Below are positions 34,475-42,880 of a stretch of 64,000 nucleotides of DNA, piece by piece; the stretch's first letter is position 1, and every line of letters begins with the position of its first letter. The translations under genes were made by a program, and so were the position numbers. Source of the DNA: Aminobacter aminovorans. GTDB lineage: Bacteria > Pseudomonadota > Alphaproteobacteria > Rhizobiales > Rhizobiaceae. The stretch spans positions 2,867,501 to 2,931,500 of the forward strand of contig NZ_UFSM01000001.1 of assembly GCF_900445235.1 (NCBI RefSeq), in the 5' to 3' direction. Below the pieces are notes generated by a model. It searched no databases. It saw only the letters and a list, made by a program, of their open reading frames with translations, and was not told where the DNA came from.

Positions 34475-35395
34475 CTAGATCCCGTCGGGTGCCATCGAAG
34501 CGCTGGTGCTTTCGGCTGCCGGCCGGCCCTTGCCGACAACGCGTTCGCGATAGAGCGAATAGAGGCCGGAAGCAACGATGACGGCAGCACCCGTGATCAT
34601 GGCCAGGTCGGGGATATCGCCGAAGACGAAGACGCTGAGCGAGAGCGCCCAGATCAGGGCGGTGTAGCGGAACGGCGCGATGAAGGAAATTTCGCCTTCG
34701 CGCATCGCCATGATGACGAACTGGTAGCCGAAAAGCACCAGCACCGCGGCGCCGGCAAGGAATGCGACAAGATTGACCGACATGGGCACCCAGCCGCCGA
34801 ACGGCACGATGGTCAGCGCCCCGGTGACGGTGATGATGACAGTGGTGGTGGTCGAGACGAAAAGCGACGGGATGTGCCCAGGGATTTTGCGCGTTGCCAG
34901 ATCGCGCACGGCGCAGAAGGCGACCGAAAGCAGGGCCAGCAGCGAAAACGCGTTGAAGCCTTCGAACCCCGGCCGGACGATGATCAGGACGCCGCCGAAA
35001 CCGGAGGCGATGGCCAGCCAGCGGCGCCAGCCGACGGCCTCGCCGAGGAAAAGGGCTGCCCCCATGGTTACCGCCAAGGGCAGCGCCTGCAGCACGGCCG
35101 AGATATTGCCCAACGGTAGATGGGGCAGGGCGGCGAGGAAGCAAACCGTGCCGCCAACCTCGCCGACAAGGCGCAGGAACACCATCGGATGCCAGTAGTT
35201 CCGGTAGCCCTTCAAGGCACCCTGCTGCCAGGCGAGAAGGCTGATCAGCGTGGTGGCGAACAGCCCGCGCACCAGCATCAGCTGGCCCGGATTGATCGTC
35301 TGGGCGGCGAGCTTGCTGAGCGTGTCGTTGAAGGTAAAGGCTGCCATCGCGACGACCATGAAGGTGGCGCCGCGAATATTCGAGGAAAGTGGCAC
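34475..35395 (-). CDS. EamA/DMT-family transporter
   Basis: The 306-residue protein has ten hydrophobic helices in two EamA repeats (first: FMVVAMAAFTFNDTLSKLAA, second: LALLSVAFCAVRDLATRK). DMT-family exporters carry amino acids, metabolites or nucleotides; the substrate is unknown. It is placed right upstream of mobA, with a 2-bp gap, giving a possible operon EamA-mobA-mobB. Confidence 0.9.
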   Translation of the reverse strand: MPLSSNIRGATFMVVAMAAFTFNDTLSKLAAQTINPGQLMLVRGLFATTLISLLAWQQGALKGYRNYWHPMVFLRLVGEVGGTVCFLAALPHLPLGNISAVLQALPLAVTMGAALFLGEAVGWRRWLAIASGFGGVLIIVRPGFEGFNAFSLLALLSVAFCAVRDLATRKIPGHIPSLFVSTTTTVIITVTGALTIVPFGGWVPMSVNLVAFLAGAAVLVLFGYQFVIMAMREGEISFIAPFRYTALIWALSLSVFVFGDIPDLAMITGAAVIVASGLYSLYRERVVGKGRPAAESTSASMAPDGI

Positions 35396-35487
35396 GTCGG
35401 CTTTCCGTTGCTGCTGTTGCTTACGGCTTTAGCACCGGTGCGTGAAACAGCAATGCCAATCGGATGGACCAGACATGTCGATTGGCC

Positions 35488-35964
35488 TCACGGGCCGTTG
35501 AGGCTCTCGGCGATGGCGCTCACCAACGGGTCGTATTTGGCCTTGGACGACACTGGGTATTTGAGCAGGAAGGCATGAATGACGCCGCCCCTGCCAAATT
35601 CGAGCCGGTGGTAGAATATGTCGTTGCCGTCGTGGCCCGACAGTACGATCCAGTCCTTGCCCAGCTTGCGGTAGGTGACCTCCACGCCCTCGGAACTCAT
35701 GTCGGCAAGCTGCCTGGGCGTCTGCTCGAGCGCGTTGTTGGAACCGTAGATCGCGAGGCTCGCCCCATCCGACGCCAGGAATGTCATGCCGTCGCCGTTC
35801 TCGGGCGGTTCGGCCTTGCTGACGAAGATTTCATGCGGAAACGTCACCGACGTGCCGAAGCGGGCATTGGTGTAGATAAATGGCTTGGCAAGTGCAGGCG
35901 CGGCCAGCACCATCGCCAGCACCATTGCGGAGAACGTCCTGGCGAACCGGTAAGCCATGCCCAT
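35488..35964 (-). CDS. Exported protein of unknown function
   Basis: The 158-residue protein has a signal peptide (MVLAMVLAAPALAKPF) and then a soluble domain beginning FIYTNARFGTSVTFPHE with GVEVTYRKLGKDWIVLSGHDG and a hydrophobic C-terminus. It resembles small rhizobial exported proteins without known role. Its first ~40 bp are part of a 253-bp repeat whose second copy is at 37166-37416, so its 5' end was involved in the rearrangement next door. Start ATG 35964; an internal ATG 35958 is possible. Confidence 0.75.
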   Translation of the reverse strand: MGMAYRFARTFSAMVLAMVLAAPALAKPFIYTNARFGTSVTFPHEIFVSKAEPPENGDGMTFLASDGASLAIYGSNNALEQTPRQLADMSSEGVEVTYRKLGKDWIVLSGHDGNDIFYHRLEFGRGGVIHAFLLKYPVSSKAKYDPLVSAIAESLNGP

Positions 35965-36175
35965 TACCTCACGAGGACGTTGTCGGGTGGCGACGATAGC
36001 TGCAACTTAGCCGCCTGTCACACTCATATGGCGCGAGACGGACGGGCGATTGGTGGCGGCGGTCGATGATGAAATCGTGGCCCATGGGCTTGCGCCCGAT
36101 CGCCTCGTCAGTGGCATTGGACGAAAGCTCGTTGCCTTCGGAGGCGCGCAGCGGCGCCCTGAGGTCGGCCGCGTC
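35923..36175. repeat. Direct repeat copy A (about 253 bp)
   Basis: This segment repeats 37166-37416 in the same orientation with many point differences and small indels; I estimate 85-90 percent identity by eye. It contains the 5' end of the exported-protein gene, the intergenic stretch and the 3' end of moaA. The two copies flank the glycosyltransferase gene. Confidence 0.85.
36007..36175 (-). pseudogene. Truncated second copy of the moaA 3' end
   Basis: On the minus strand the sequence reads [14 protein letters not shown], later [17 protein letters not shown] and, after a one-base slip, [19 protein letters not shown], the C-terminus of MoaA including the functional GG. The rest of moaA is absent. 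It is the leftover half of a duplication or an insertion by homologous recombination. Confidence 0.8.
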
Positions 36176-36181
36176 GCGACG

Positions 36182-37168
36182 CTACCGCAACCGCTGCAGC
36201 GTGGTCTTCACCGCATCGCGATTGTCCTGCCTCATTCGCTCGACGACCGCCTCGAATCGCCCGTCTCCGAAGATCCGTTCGCGATAGGCCGCGTAGTCGG
36301 CGAGCACCGCGCGCACCGTGTCGGCGAGTTCGCCGTAGCGCGCCCACACCACGAACGGATGATACGCGATCGACTCGCGCAGCGGCACGTCTTCGCTGAC
36401 GACGACGACACCGCACAGCAGCGCCGGCAATACGCGCAATTCCTCGAACGTGTGGTGCTGGCCGGTCTGATGCACGTTCACGAGCACGCGCGTGTCGCGG
36501 TACAGCCTGCACAACGGCGCGCCCGCGTAGACACCGCTGACATTGAGCAGCGACAGGCGCGCCGTGTGGGCCGCTTCAAGAAACGCCGCGCGGCGCGGTT
36601 GCGCGACGTCCCCAAACAGCGTGATCGCGTCGCGCCGCCGCGTGCCCGGGGTGACGTCGGTGTCATACAGCAGCGGCGCGAGCACGATCGTCTTGGCCAG
36701 ATACGCGTCGAAGCCGCCGGCGCGACGCAGGTTTTCGACATTCGGCCGGCTGTAGTCGACGATCACGTCGGCCGATTCGACCACCGCGCGGTTCACAACG
36801 CGGGCGAGATAGTGCCCTTGGCCGTCCGGCAATGGCACGGCACCGGTCGGCGCGCCGTCGCTGTCGCGTCCGCCCGGCATGACCAGCGTGTGTTCCCACT
36901 GGACATCGATGCGCCGCGTGCGGTTCGCATTGCCGCAGTCGACCTCGGAGGCGCCGAACACGAGATTGACCGGCGCGTCGCGCACGGCCAGCGTTTCGCG
37001 GAACAATGCGACACAGTACAAATAGTACTCCCGCACGAACGCCGGATACTGCGGATCGTATGCAAGCCGCGCACGGCCGACGGTTTCGACGCGGCGCGCC
37101 GGCGCGCGCGGAAACACATGGCGCCACAGCGCTTGCAGCTTGCGTGCGACACGCTTCGCCGACGTCAT
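36182..37168 (-). CDS. Glycosyltransferase-like protein, probably horizontally acquired
   Basis: The 328-residue protein starts MTSAKRVARKLQALWRHVF. It has motifs such as DVIVDYSRPNVENLR, TLFGDVAQPRRAAFLEAAH and GVYAGAPLCRLYRDTRVLVNVHQTGQHHTFEELRVLP-type spacing (the EEL region resembles the nucleotide-sugar site of GT-B enzymes). I do not recognise the precise family. Codon use is extremely GC-rich (many GCG and CGC codons), different from its neighbours and reminiscent of Burkholderia-type DNA. Its ATG occupies the same place as an internal ATG of the exported-protein gene inside repeat B, so its promoter may be borrowed. Confidence 0.65.
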   Translation of the reverse strand: MTSAKRVARKLQALWRHVFPRAPARRVETVGRARLAYDPQYPAFVREYYLYCVALFRETLAVRDAPVNLVFGASEVDCGNANRTRRIDVQWEHTLVMPGGRDSDGAPTGAVPLPDGQGHYLARVVNRAVVESADVIVDYSRPNVENLRRAGGFDAYLAKTIVLAPLLYDTDVTPGTRRRDAITLFGDVAQPRRAAFLEAAHTARLSLLNVSGVYAGAPLCRLYRDTRVLVNVHQTGQHHTFEELRVLPALLCGVVVVSEDVPLRESIAYHPFVVWARYGELADTVRAVLADYAAYRERIFGDGRFEAVVERMRQDNRDAVKTTLQRLR

Positions 37169-37416
37169 TGCGGAGAACGTCGCGGCGAGCCGGTAAGCAT
37201 GCTCATAGCCTCACGAGGACGTTGTCGGGTGACGAAGGTCGATATCGTTCAGCCGCCTGTCACGCTCATGTGTCGGGAGACGGACGGTCGATTGGTGCGG
37301 CGGTCGATGATGAAATCGTGGCCCTTCGGCTTGCGTCCGATCGCCTCGTCGATGGCATTGGACAAGAGTTCGTTGCCTTCGGAGGCGCGCAGCGGCGCCC
37401 TGAGGTCGGCCGCGTC
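37166..37416. repeat. Direct repeat copy B (about 251 bp)
   Basis: This is the native-looking copy, containing the genuine 3' end of moaA and a decayed version of the start of the exported-protein gene (one base lost near 37199, giving MSMLTGSPRRSPQ-stop). It pairs with 35923-36175. Confidence 0.85.
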
Positions 37417-38244
37417 CTCCTGGCCGAGGCACATATATAGCGTGCCGGTGCAGGTCAGGCGCACGCGATTGCAGCTCTCGCAGAAATTATGCGTCATCGG
37501 CGTGATAAAGCCCAGCTTTCCGCCGGTTTCAGCGACATCGACGTAACGCGCCGGTCCGCCTGTCTTGAACGGGATGTCGGTCAACGTGAATTGCCGCTCG
37601 AGATTGGCTCTCAGCAGTGACAGCGGCAGATACTGGTCGGTGCGGTCGGCATCGATCTCGCCCATAGGCATCGTCTCGATGACCGTCAGGTCCATGCCAC
37701 GGCCATTGGCCCAGCGCAGGATTTCAGGGATCTCGGTGTCGTTGAAGCCCTTGAGGGCAACCGCGTTGATCTTGATGTGCAGGCCGGCCGCCTGGGCGGC
37801 ATCAATGCCTTCCATCACCTTGGCGAGATGGCCCCAGCGCGTGATGGCGTGGAACTTGTCGGGATCGAGCGTGTCGAGCGAAACATTGATGCGCTTGACG
37901 CCGCAATCGGCCAGTTCGGCAGCGAAGCGCGACAGCTGCGAGCCATTGGTGGTCAGCGTCAGCTCTTCCAGTGCGCCGCTGTCGAGATGGCGCGACAGCT
38001 GGCGAATGAGGTGCATGACGTTCTTGCGCACCAAAGGTTCGCCACCGGTCAGGCGCAGCTTCTTGACGCCCTTTTCGACGAAGACCGAGCAAAGCCGGTC
38101 GAGTTCTTCGAGCGACAACAGGTCCTTCTTTGGCAGGAAGGCCATGTCTTCGGCCATGCAATAGGTGCAACGGAAGTCGCAGCGGTCGGTAACCGACACG
38201 CGCAGATAACTGATCGAGCGACCGAAAGGATCGATCATATCCAT
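37249..38244 (-). CDS. moaA: GTP 3',8-cyclase MoaA
   Basis: The 331-residue radical SAM enzyme has the CDFRCTYC cluster motif, [13 protein letters not shown], the C-terminal second cluster [22 protein letters not shown] and the GG tail. It makes 3',8-cyclo-7,8-dihydro-GTP, the first step of molybdopterin synthesis, together with MoaC (not in this window). It has its own start, ATG 38244. Confidence 0.97.
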   Translation of the reverse strand: MDMIDPFGRSISYLRVSVTDRCDFRCTYCMAEDMAFLPKKDLLSLEELDRLCSVFVEKGVKKLRLTGGEPLVRKNVMHLIRQLSRHLDSGALEELTLTTNGSQLSRFAAELADCGVKRINVSLDTLDPDKFHAITRWGHLAKVMEGIDAAQAAGLHIKINAVALKGFNDTEIPEILRWANGRGMDLTVIETMPMGEIDADRTDQYLPLSLLRANLERQFTLTDIPFKTGGPARYVDVAETGGKLGFITPMTHNFCESCNRVRLTCTGTLYMCLGQEDAADLRAPLRASEGNELLSNAIDEAIGRKPKGHDFIIDRRTNRPSVSRHMSVTGG

Positions 38245-38451
38245 GGTCTGCGCTTCCGTTTCCCGTTCCGTGGTGCCTTGGCCGGCACTGTCATTATACG
38301 GCTATGTTGTACGCTTGTGCATGTCAATCAAGATGAAAGTTTGTTGCCTCGGAGTGACTCTGCCAGCTTTGCCGTCCTGGCGCTGTCTTAGCGCTTTCCG
38401 CGACGTCCGAAGCGCAGTAGTGAATGGCATCTCACAACGGCAGGGCGGATC

Positions 38452-38805
38452 ATGACGGCACCGAAGGAATTGAGGGTCTCCAAGGACCGCAAGCTGTTGA
38501 CGGTGACGTTTCCGGACCATCGCCCGTTCGAGCTTTCGGCCGAGTTGCTGCGCGTGCTTTCGCCCTCCGCCGAGGTGCAGGGCCATTCGCCTGAGCAGCG
38601 GGTGACGGTGCCTGGCAAGAAAGAGGTCGCCATCCTCAAGGTCGAGCCGGTCGGCAATTATGCCGTACGCATCACCTTCGACGATTTCCACGACACCGGC
38701 ATCTTCACCTGGAACTATCTGCATACGCTCGGACACGACAAGGACAAGCGCTGGCAGGAATATCTCGACGAGCTGGCGCAAAATGGATTGAGCCGCGACC
38801 GCTGA
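38452..38805 (+). CDS. DUF971 (gamma-butyrobetaine hydroxylase-like) protein
   Basis: The 117-residue protein has KELRVSKDRKLLTVTFPD, FELSAELLRVLSPSAEV and the C-terminal NYAVRITFDDFHDTGIFTWNYL with LGHDKDKRW. This is the DUF971 domain, associated with iron-sulfur carrier or Mrp-type functions and with GBH N-terminal domains. It is divergent from moaA by about 207 bp. Confidence 0.9.
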   Translation: MTAPKELRVSKDRKLLTVTFPDHRPFELSAELLRVLSPSAEVQGHSPEQRVTVPGKKEVAILKVEPVGNYAVRITFDDFHDTGIFTWNYLHTLGHDKDKRWQEYLDELAQNGLSRDR

Positions 38806-38872
38806 CTGTCTTTTGCCGTTCATATTGGCCGGCTAAGCGCAGCAGCATCGAAGCAGGAAGAGGGTACGGACG

Positions 38873-39484
38873 ATGTCGCTCATTTCAACGGTGGAACAGC
38901 TCGAGGCGCTGTATGGCGTTCCCGGCGAAACCTCGCTGGTGAAGGAGCTCGATCACGTCATTCCCGAATATGCCGCCTTCATCGAAGCCTCACCCTTCGT
39001 CTCGCTGGCGACAAGCGGACCGGAGGGGCTCGACTGCTCGCCGCGCGGCGATCTCGCCGGCTTCGTCCGCATCCATGATCCACGCACGCTGATGATGCCG
39101 GACCGCCGCGGCAACAACCGCGCCGACTCGCTGAGGAACATCATCCGCGATCCGCGCGTCGCGCTGCTGTTTCTGGTGCCGGGTTCCGGCACGACGCTGC
39201 GCGTCAATGGTCGTGCCCATATCAGCGTCGACGCGGAGCTGTGTGGGTCCTTTGCAGTCGAAGGCAAGCCGGCGCGTTCGGTGACGGTGATCGACGTCGA
39301 TGCCGTCTATTTCCAGTGCGCGCGCGCGATCGTGCGGTCGGAACTGTGGAACCCCGAGCGTCATGTCGATCCGAAGACGCTGCCGACGCCGGGACAGATC
39401 CTTGCGGTCACCAGCCGCGCCGGCATCGATGGCGAAACCTATGATCGCGAATGGCCGGAGCGCGCCAGCAAGTCGATGTGGTAG
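38873..39484 (+). CDS. Pyridoxamine 5'-phosphate oxidase family protein (MSMEG_1061-like)
   Basis: The 203-residue protein has FIEASPFVSLATSGPEGLDCSPRGD, MMPDRRGNNRADSLRNI and LFLVPGSGTTLRVNGRAHIS. This is the FMN-binding PPOX subfamily. It is not similar in detail to the smaller PPOX protein at 960-1406. Substrate unknown. Confidence 0.9.
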   Translation: MSLISTVEQLEALYGVPGETSLVKELDHVIPEYAAFIEASPFVSLATSGPEGLDCSPRGDLAGFVRIHDPRTLMMPDRRGNNRADSLRNIIRDPRVALLFLVPGSGTTLRVNGRAHISVDAELCGSFAVEGKPARSVTVIDVDAVYFQCARAIVRSELWNPERHVDPKTLPTPGQILAVTSRAGIDGETYDREWPERASKSMW

Positions 39485-39619
39485 ATCGTTGAACGGGCGC
39501 CCCGAGGCAGCGTTTTGGGCCGTCAGCGCGGCAACCGGGCTCAAAACAAAGTGATTGCGTTGGTGTAACTCAGCGGGCGTTATCGACGTATACCGGCAAA
39601 ACTGCTGGAGCTTTTTGGA

Positions 39620-40504
39620 ATGACGCCCTGGACTGACCGCGCCGGAAAACTCTCGCCGCTCAAGGCTTTGGCCTTTGCCGGAACGTTGGTGCCGGCATTG
39701 CTGCTTGGCTACTACGCGGTGAAAGGCTTTCCGCAAGGCGCCGGCGCCGGCACGCTGCTCGGGCCACGGCCCTTCACCGCCGCCATCCATGAAACCGGCG
39801 ATTGGGCGATCCGCTTCCTGTTGATGTCGCTGGCAGTGACGCCGCTGCGCCGCATCGGCCAATGGCCAAAGCTGATCCTCATCCGTCGCATGCTCGGTAT
39901 CGCAGCGCTCGCCTATGCGCTCGGCCATCTCGTGCTCTATTTCTTCGACCAGAACTGGGACGTGGTGCGCGTCGTCAGCGAGATCGCGCTTCGCATCTAT
40001 CTCACCATCGGCTTCGTCGCGCTGCTCGGGCTTGTCGCTCTCGGTGCGACGTCGACCGACGCGGCGATCAAGAAGCTTGGTCGCAACTGGAACCGGCTGC
40101 ACAAGTTCGTCTATGGCATCGGTATCCTGGCTGCGCTGCATTTCTTCATGCAGTCCAAGGCCGATGTCTATGAGCCGACACTGATGGCGGGCTTTTTCAT
40201 GCTCTTGATGTTCTACCGGCTAGCGCACTGGCGCGGGCTCAGCCTGACGTCGCCGCTGGTGCTTATCGCGATCGCGGTCATCGCTGCGTTGTCGACGGTG
40301 ATTGTCGAGGCGGCCTGGTACGGGCTGGCGACCGGGGTGCCGCCCGCCCGCGTGCTGTGGGCCAACCTGCAGTTTTCCTACACGATCCGGCCGGGCTGGT
40401 GGGTGCTGGCGACGGGCCTTGCCGCAGCCGTGCTCGGCTTGATCAGGTCCATGGGCAAGGCGCAGGCGCCGCGGGGCAGGCGAGCCGCCAGGGCAGCAGC
40501 CTGA
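39620..40504 (+). CDS. msrQ: MsrQ haem-binding subunit of protein-methionine-sulfoxide reductase
   Basis: The 294-residue protein has an extra N-terminal helix and then the six-helix ferric-reductase-like core (ETGDWAIRFLLMSLAVTPLRR, LAYALGHLVLYFF with a haem His, LHKFVYGIGILAALHF, MLLMFYRLAHWRGLSL). It passes electrons from quinol to MsrP. The catalytic subunit msrP is not next to it, which is unusual because the two genes are usually adjacent. Confidence 0.88.
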   Translation: MTPWTDRAGKLSPLKALAFAGTLVPALLLGYYAVKGFPQGAGAGTLLGPRPFTAAIHETGDWAIRFLLMSLAVTPLRRIGQWPKLILIRRMLGIAALAYALGHLVLYFFDQNWDVVRVVSEIALRIYLTIGFVALLGLVALGATSTDAAIKKLGRNWNRLHKFVYGIGILAALHFFMQSKADVYEPTLMAGFFMLLMFYRLAHWRGLSLTSPLVLIAIAVIAALSTVIVEAAWYGLATGVPPARVLWANLQFSYTIRPGWWVLATGLAAAVLGLIRSMGKAQAPRGRRAARAAA

Positions 40505-40508
40505 GCGG

Positions 40509-40979
40509 CTACTCCTTCAGCGCATCGGCGACGCGCAACATGTGCGCGCCGATCAGGTCGCATTGTTCGGGAGTCGATGCGCTCATCGCCTTTTCGATCA
40601 AGGCGCCATAGGCTTTCAAGGCCCGCATCAACAGCGCCCCGCCGTCTTCGGTCAGCGTCAGCCGCATCACCCGGCGGTCCTTGGCGTCGGCCTCCCGCCT
40701 GACCAGCGCGCGCTTTTCCAGCTGCGGCAGCAGCATGGTGATGTTCGAGCGGCCGACCAGCAGCTTGCGGGCCAGGTCGTGCTGCGAAATGCCGGGATGG
40801 CGATAGAGGTTCATCAGGACATCGAGCTGCGCCGGCTTGAGATCGTGCGGCTGCAGCGCGCTCGCCAGGGCACGCTCCATCGAGTGGCACGCCTTGGCCA
40901 CGGCAACCCAATTGCGGAACCGCGGGTTATCCCACGGCAAATCTTGCTTATTGTTCATGATTGAACTATTATTGTTCAT
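40509..40979 (-). CDS. MarR family transcriptional regulator
   Basis: The 156-residue protein has the winged helix core LDVLMNLYRHPGISQHDLARKLLVGRSNITMLLPQLEKRALV and the beta-wing DAKDRRVMRLTLTEDG. It is divergent from an alpha/beta hydrolase gene. Two potential starts, ATG 40979 and ATG 40958, lie inside a 21-bp direct repeat that carries its likely operator twice. Confidence 0.9.
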   Translation of the reverse strand: MNNNSSIMNNKQDLPWDNPRFRNWVAVAKACHSMERALASALQPHDLKPAQLDVLMNLYRHPGISQHDLARKLLVGRSNITMLLPQLEKRALVRREADAKDRRVMRLTLTEDGGALLMRALKAYGALIEKAMSASTPEQCDLIGAHMLRVADALKE

Positions 40980-40987
40980 GATTGAAC
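40953..40987. promoter_or_regulatory. Duplicated MarR-type operator
   Basis: GTTCATGATTGAAC is present at 40953-40966 and again at 40974-40987, 21 bp (two helical turns) apart. Each copy is an inverted repeat GTTCA-N4-TGAAC. The positions overlap the start of the marR gene, which fits autorepression and control of the divergent hydrolase. Confidence 0.65.
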
Positions 40988-41006
40988 TTATGGATGGACA
41001 ATCACT

Positions 41007-41912
41007 ATGGCATCAATCGGGCTCAAGGTCATCCGGCGGCTGTTCGGTGCGGCCGAACTGGTTTCGCCCCGTCTCGCCGGTCGCGCGGCATTCGAGCTTT
41101 TCCGGCGAACGCCGAGCCAACGCTCCCTGACATCAGGTGAGAAGCGCGCCATCGGCAATGCGTCGAGCTTCATGGCCGAGGCGCGCCATCATCGAATTAA
41201 GACGCAAAAGAGCTGCGTGGCGATGCACGAGTTTCGCCCTGAGGGCGCAAGCAGGGGAACAGTGCTCGTCATCCATGGCTGGCGCTCGCGCACCGAATAC
41301 ATGCAGGCGCTGATCGAAGGCTACAGGGATGCCGGCATGCGCGTGATCTCGCTCGACCTGCCGGGCCATGGTGGCTCGCTCGGCCGCGCGCTCGACATGG
41401 CAAAGGCCGTCGAAGCGGCAACCCTTGCCGGCCAGTGGTTCGGGCCGTTCGAGGCGATCGTCGGCCATTCCTTCGGCGGCGCGGTTGCCGTCAACGCTGC
41501 AGCCGGAACCGTCAAGGGGTTCGAGCCGCTTTCCGCCAAGCGGCTGGTGCTGGTGGCCGCGCCCGATTCGATGCCCAAGCTGTTCGACGATTTCGGTCGC
41601 TATCTGAACCTCGGCCCCAGGACGCAGCGCTCGATCTCGGGGCAGGTGCAGCGTGTGACCGGCACGCCGATCGGCCAGTTCGTCGGTTCCAGGCTGCTGA
41701 TGCGCCTGGCCACTCCGACGCTTGTGATCCACGCTCCCGACGACAGGGAAGTGTCGGCCAACGAAGCGCGCGCCATGGCCGGCGCCGGCGGCCATGTCAG
41801 GCTGTTCTGGGCCGACGGCCTCGGTCACCGGCGCATTCTATCGAGCGCCAAGGTCGTGGGCGAGGCAGTTGGCTTTCTCCAGGCCGCGCGCGAACTCGAC
41901 ACGGTCCACTAA
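41007..41912 (+). CDS. Alpha/beta hydrolase
   Basis: The 301-residue protein has VLVIHGWRSRTEYM (oxyanion region), the nucleophile elbow IVGHSFGGAVAVNAA, HAPDDREVSANEARAM (acid) and LGHRRIL (His). The family hydrolyses esters or related bonds; the substrate is unknown. It starts 20 bp past the MarR operators and is probably repressed by the MarR protein. Confidence 0.88.
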   Translation: MASIGLKVIRRLFGAAELVSPRLAGRAAFELFRRTPSQRSLTSGEKRAIGNASSFMAEARHHRIKTQKSCVAMHEFRPEGASRGTVLVIHGWRSRTEYMQALIEGYRDAGMRVISLDLPGHGGSLGRALDMAKAVEAATLAGQWFGPFEAIVGHSFGGAVAVNAAAGTVKGFEPLSAKRLVLVAAPDSMPKLFDDFGRYLNLGPRTQRSISGQVQRVTGTPIGQFVGSRLLMRLATPTLVIHAPDDREVSANEARAMAGAGGHVRLFWADGLGHRRILSSAKVVGEAVGFLQAARELDTVH

Positions 41913-41936
41913 GCGCGCCACGCCGATCGCCAGGGC

Positions 41937-42866
41937 TCAGCCCTGGCCCTCCAGCGCGGCCCTCAGCATGTCGTAGGTCGGCGCCAGTTCGCGAAGCGAG
42001 GCCGCCGCCTCGCCATCCTTGCCCGCAACAAGGTGGTATTGCAGCGCGCCGATGAGCCGGGCCTGCCGTCCCGCAATCCGAGCCGCCTCGGCGTATCCCG
42101 CGCGTTCCAGGCAGGTCGCGGCGTCTGTCGCGCGGCGAGCGCCTGCCCGGACGGCGAAATGGATCATGTGGCCACGAAGATCGTCGCCGCAACCGCGCTC
42201 GATCAGCCGCGCCAGCGCTTCGGCGGCGGTGGCGTTGCCCGAGCTTCCCCTAGGCATGTCGTGCTCACCCGCCATCGACAGCCAGCGTATCGCCGAAGGG
42301 ATCGACGCCCTGATCATGTCCACTTCGGCGACGTCGGCGATCCGCCTGAAGGCGGTGCGCATCGTATAGGGCGTGCCGTAGATCAGCGTTCTTGCGCTCC
42401 AGGCGGCCATGAAGTCGGCGAGGGGCAGGCGGGCATAGGGATAGCCCTGTGGATCGTGCATCAGGATGCTCTCGTCGTCGACTTCGAGCGCCACGACGTA
42501 ATGATCGGCCTCGATCGGACCGCGCATGCGTGGCTGATGCCTGAGATGCCCCATCTCGACTGGGCCGATCCAGACCGGGCCGGCGGCCAATGCCGCCTTG
42601 AGGCGCGCCAGGGCCTCTTCGGCTTCGCCCCCTTGCGTGACATCAGATGTCCAGCCAAGCGTTGAAAGCGCGTTTTCGAAACCTTTCTCCGGGTCCCAGC
42701 CATAGGGGTCGAAGAAAGGCAACGTGCCGCCGATCAGCTGCATGCCGAACGGGCCGCCAATGGCCACCTCGATGACGGCGGTCGACGGTCCATCGGCGCA
42801 GAACATCATGGCGAAGGAATTGGCATAGCAATACGGGCCCGAGCCCGTGTAGGCAAAGTGCTTCAT
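41937..42866 (-). CDS. BtrH/C39-like cysteine-domain protein of unknown function
   Basis: The 309-residue protein starts MKHFAYTGSGPYCYANSFAMM, with the Cys of a papain/C39-like or BtrH N-terminal fold (CYANS) and a matching DHYVVALEVDDESILMHDPQG (His and Asp). BtrH-type proteins transfer an acyl chain from a carrier protein to an aminoglycoside; here neither carrier protein nor antibiotic genes are near, so the role is open. It follows a MerR regulator by 14 bp on the same strand. Confidence 0.7.
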   Translation of the reverse strand: MKHFAYTGSGPYCYANSFAMMFCADGPSTAVIEVAIGGPFGMQLIGGTLPFFDPYGWDPEKGFENALSTLGWTSDVTQGGEAEEALARLKAALAAGPVWIGPVEMGHLRHQPRMRGPIEADHYVVALEVDDESILMHDPQGYPYARLPLADFMAAWSARTLIYGTPYTMRTAFRRIADVAEVDMIRASIPSAIRWLSMAGEHDMPRGSSGNATAAEALARLIERGCGDDLRGHMIHFAVRAGARRATDAATCLERAGYAEAARIAGRQARLIGALQYHLVAGKDGEAAASLRELAPTYDMLRAALEGQG

Positions 42867-42880
42867 GTCTGGATCTCTTG

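Noticed and set aside
33849-35144. Long minus-strand frame that would extend MobA by more than 220 residues at its N-terminus
   Set aside because: The extension is Arg/Pro-rich and overlaps the EamA transporter in the wrong frame; MobA starts properly with MAEQIAGLILAGG at 34472.
39510-39550. Imperfect hairpin after the PPOX gene (GTTTTGGGCC ... GGGCTCAAAAC)
   Set aside because: The stem is imperfect with a long loop, and no T-run follows; not convincing as terminator.
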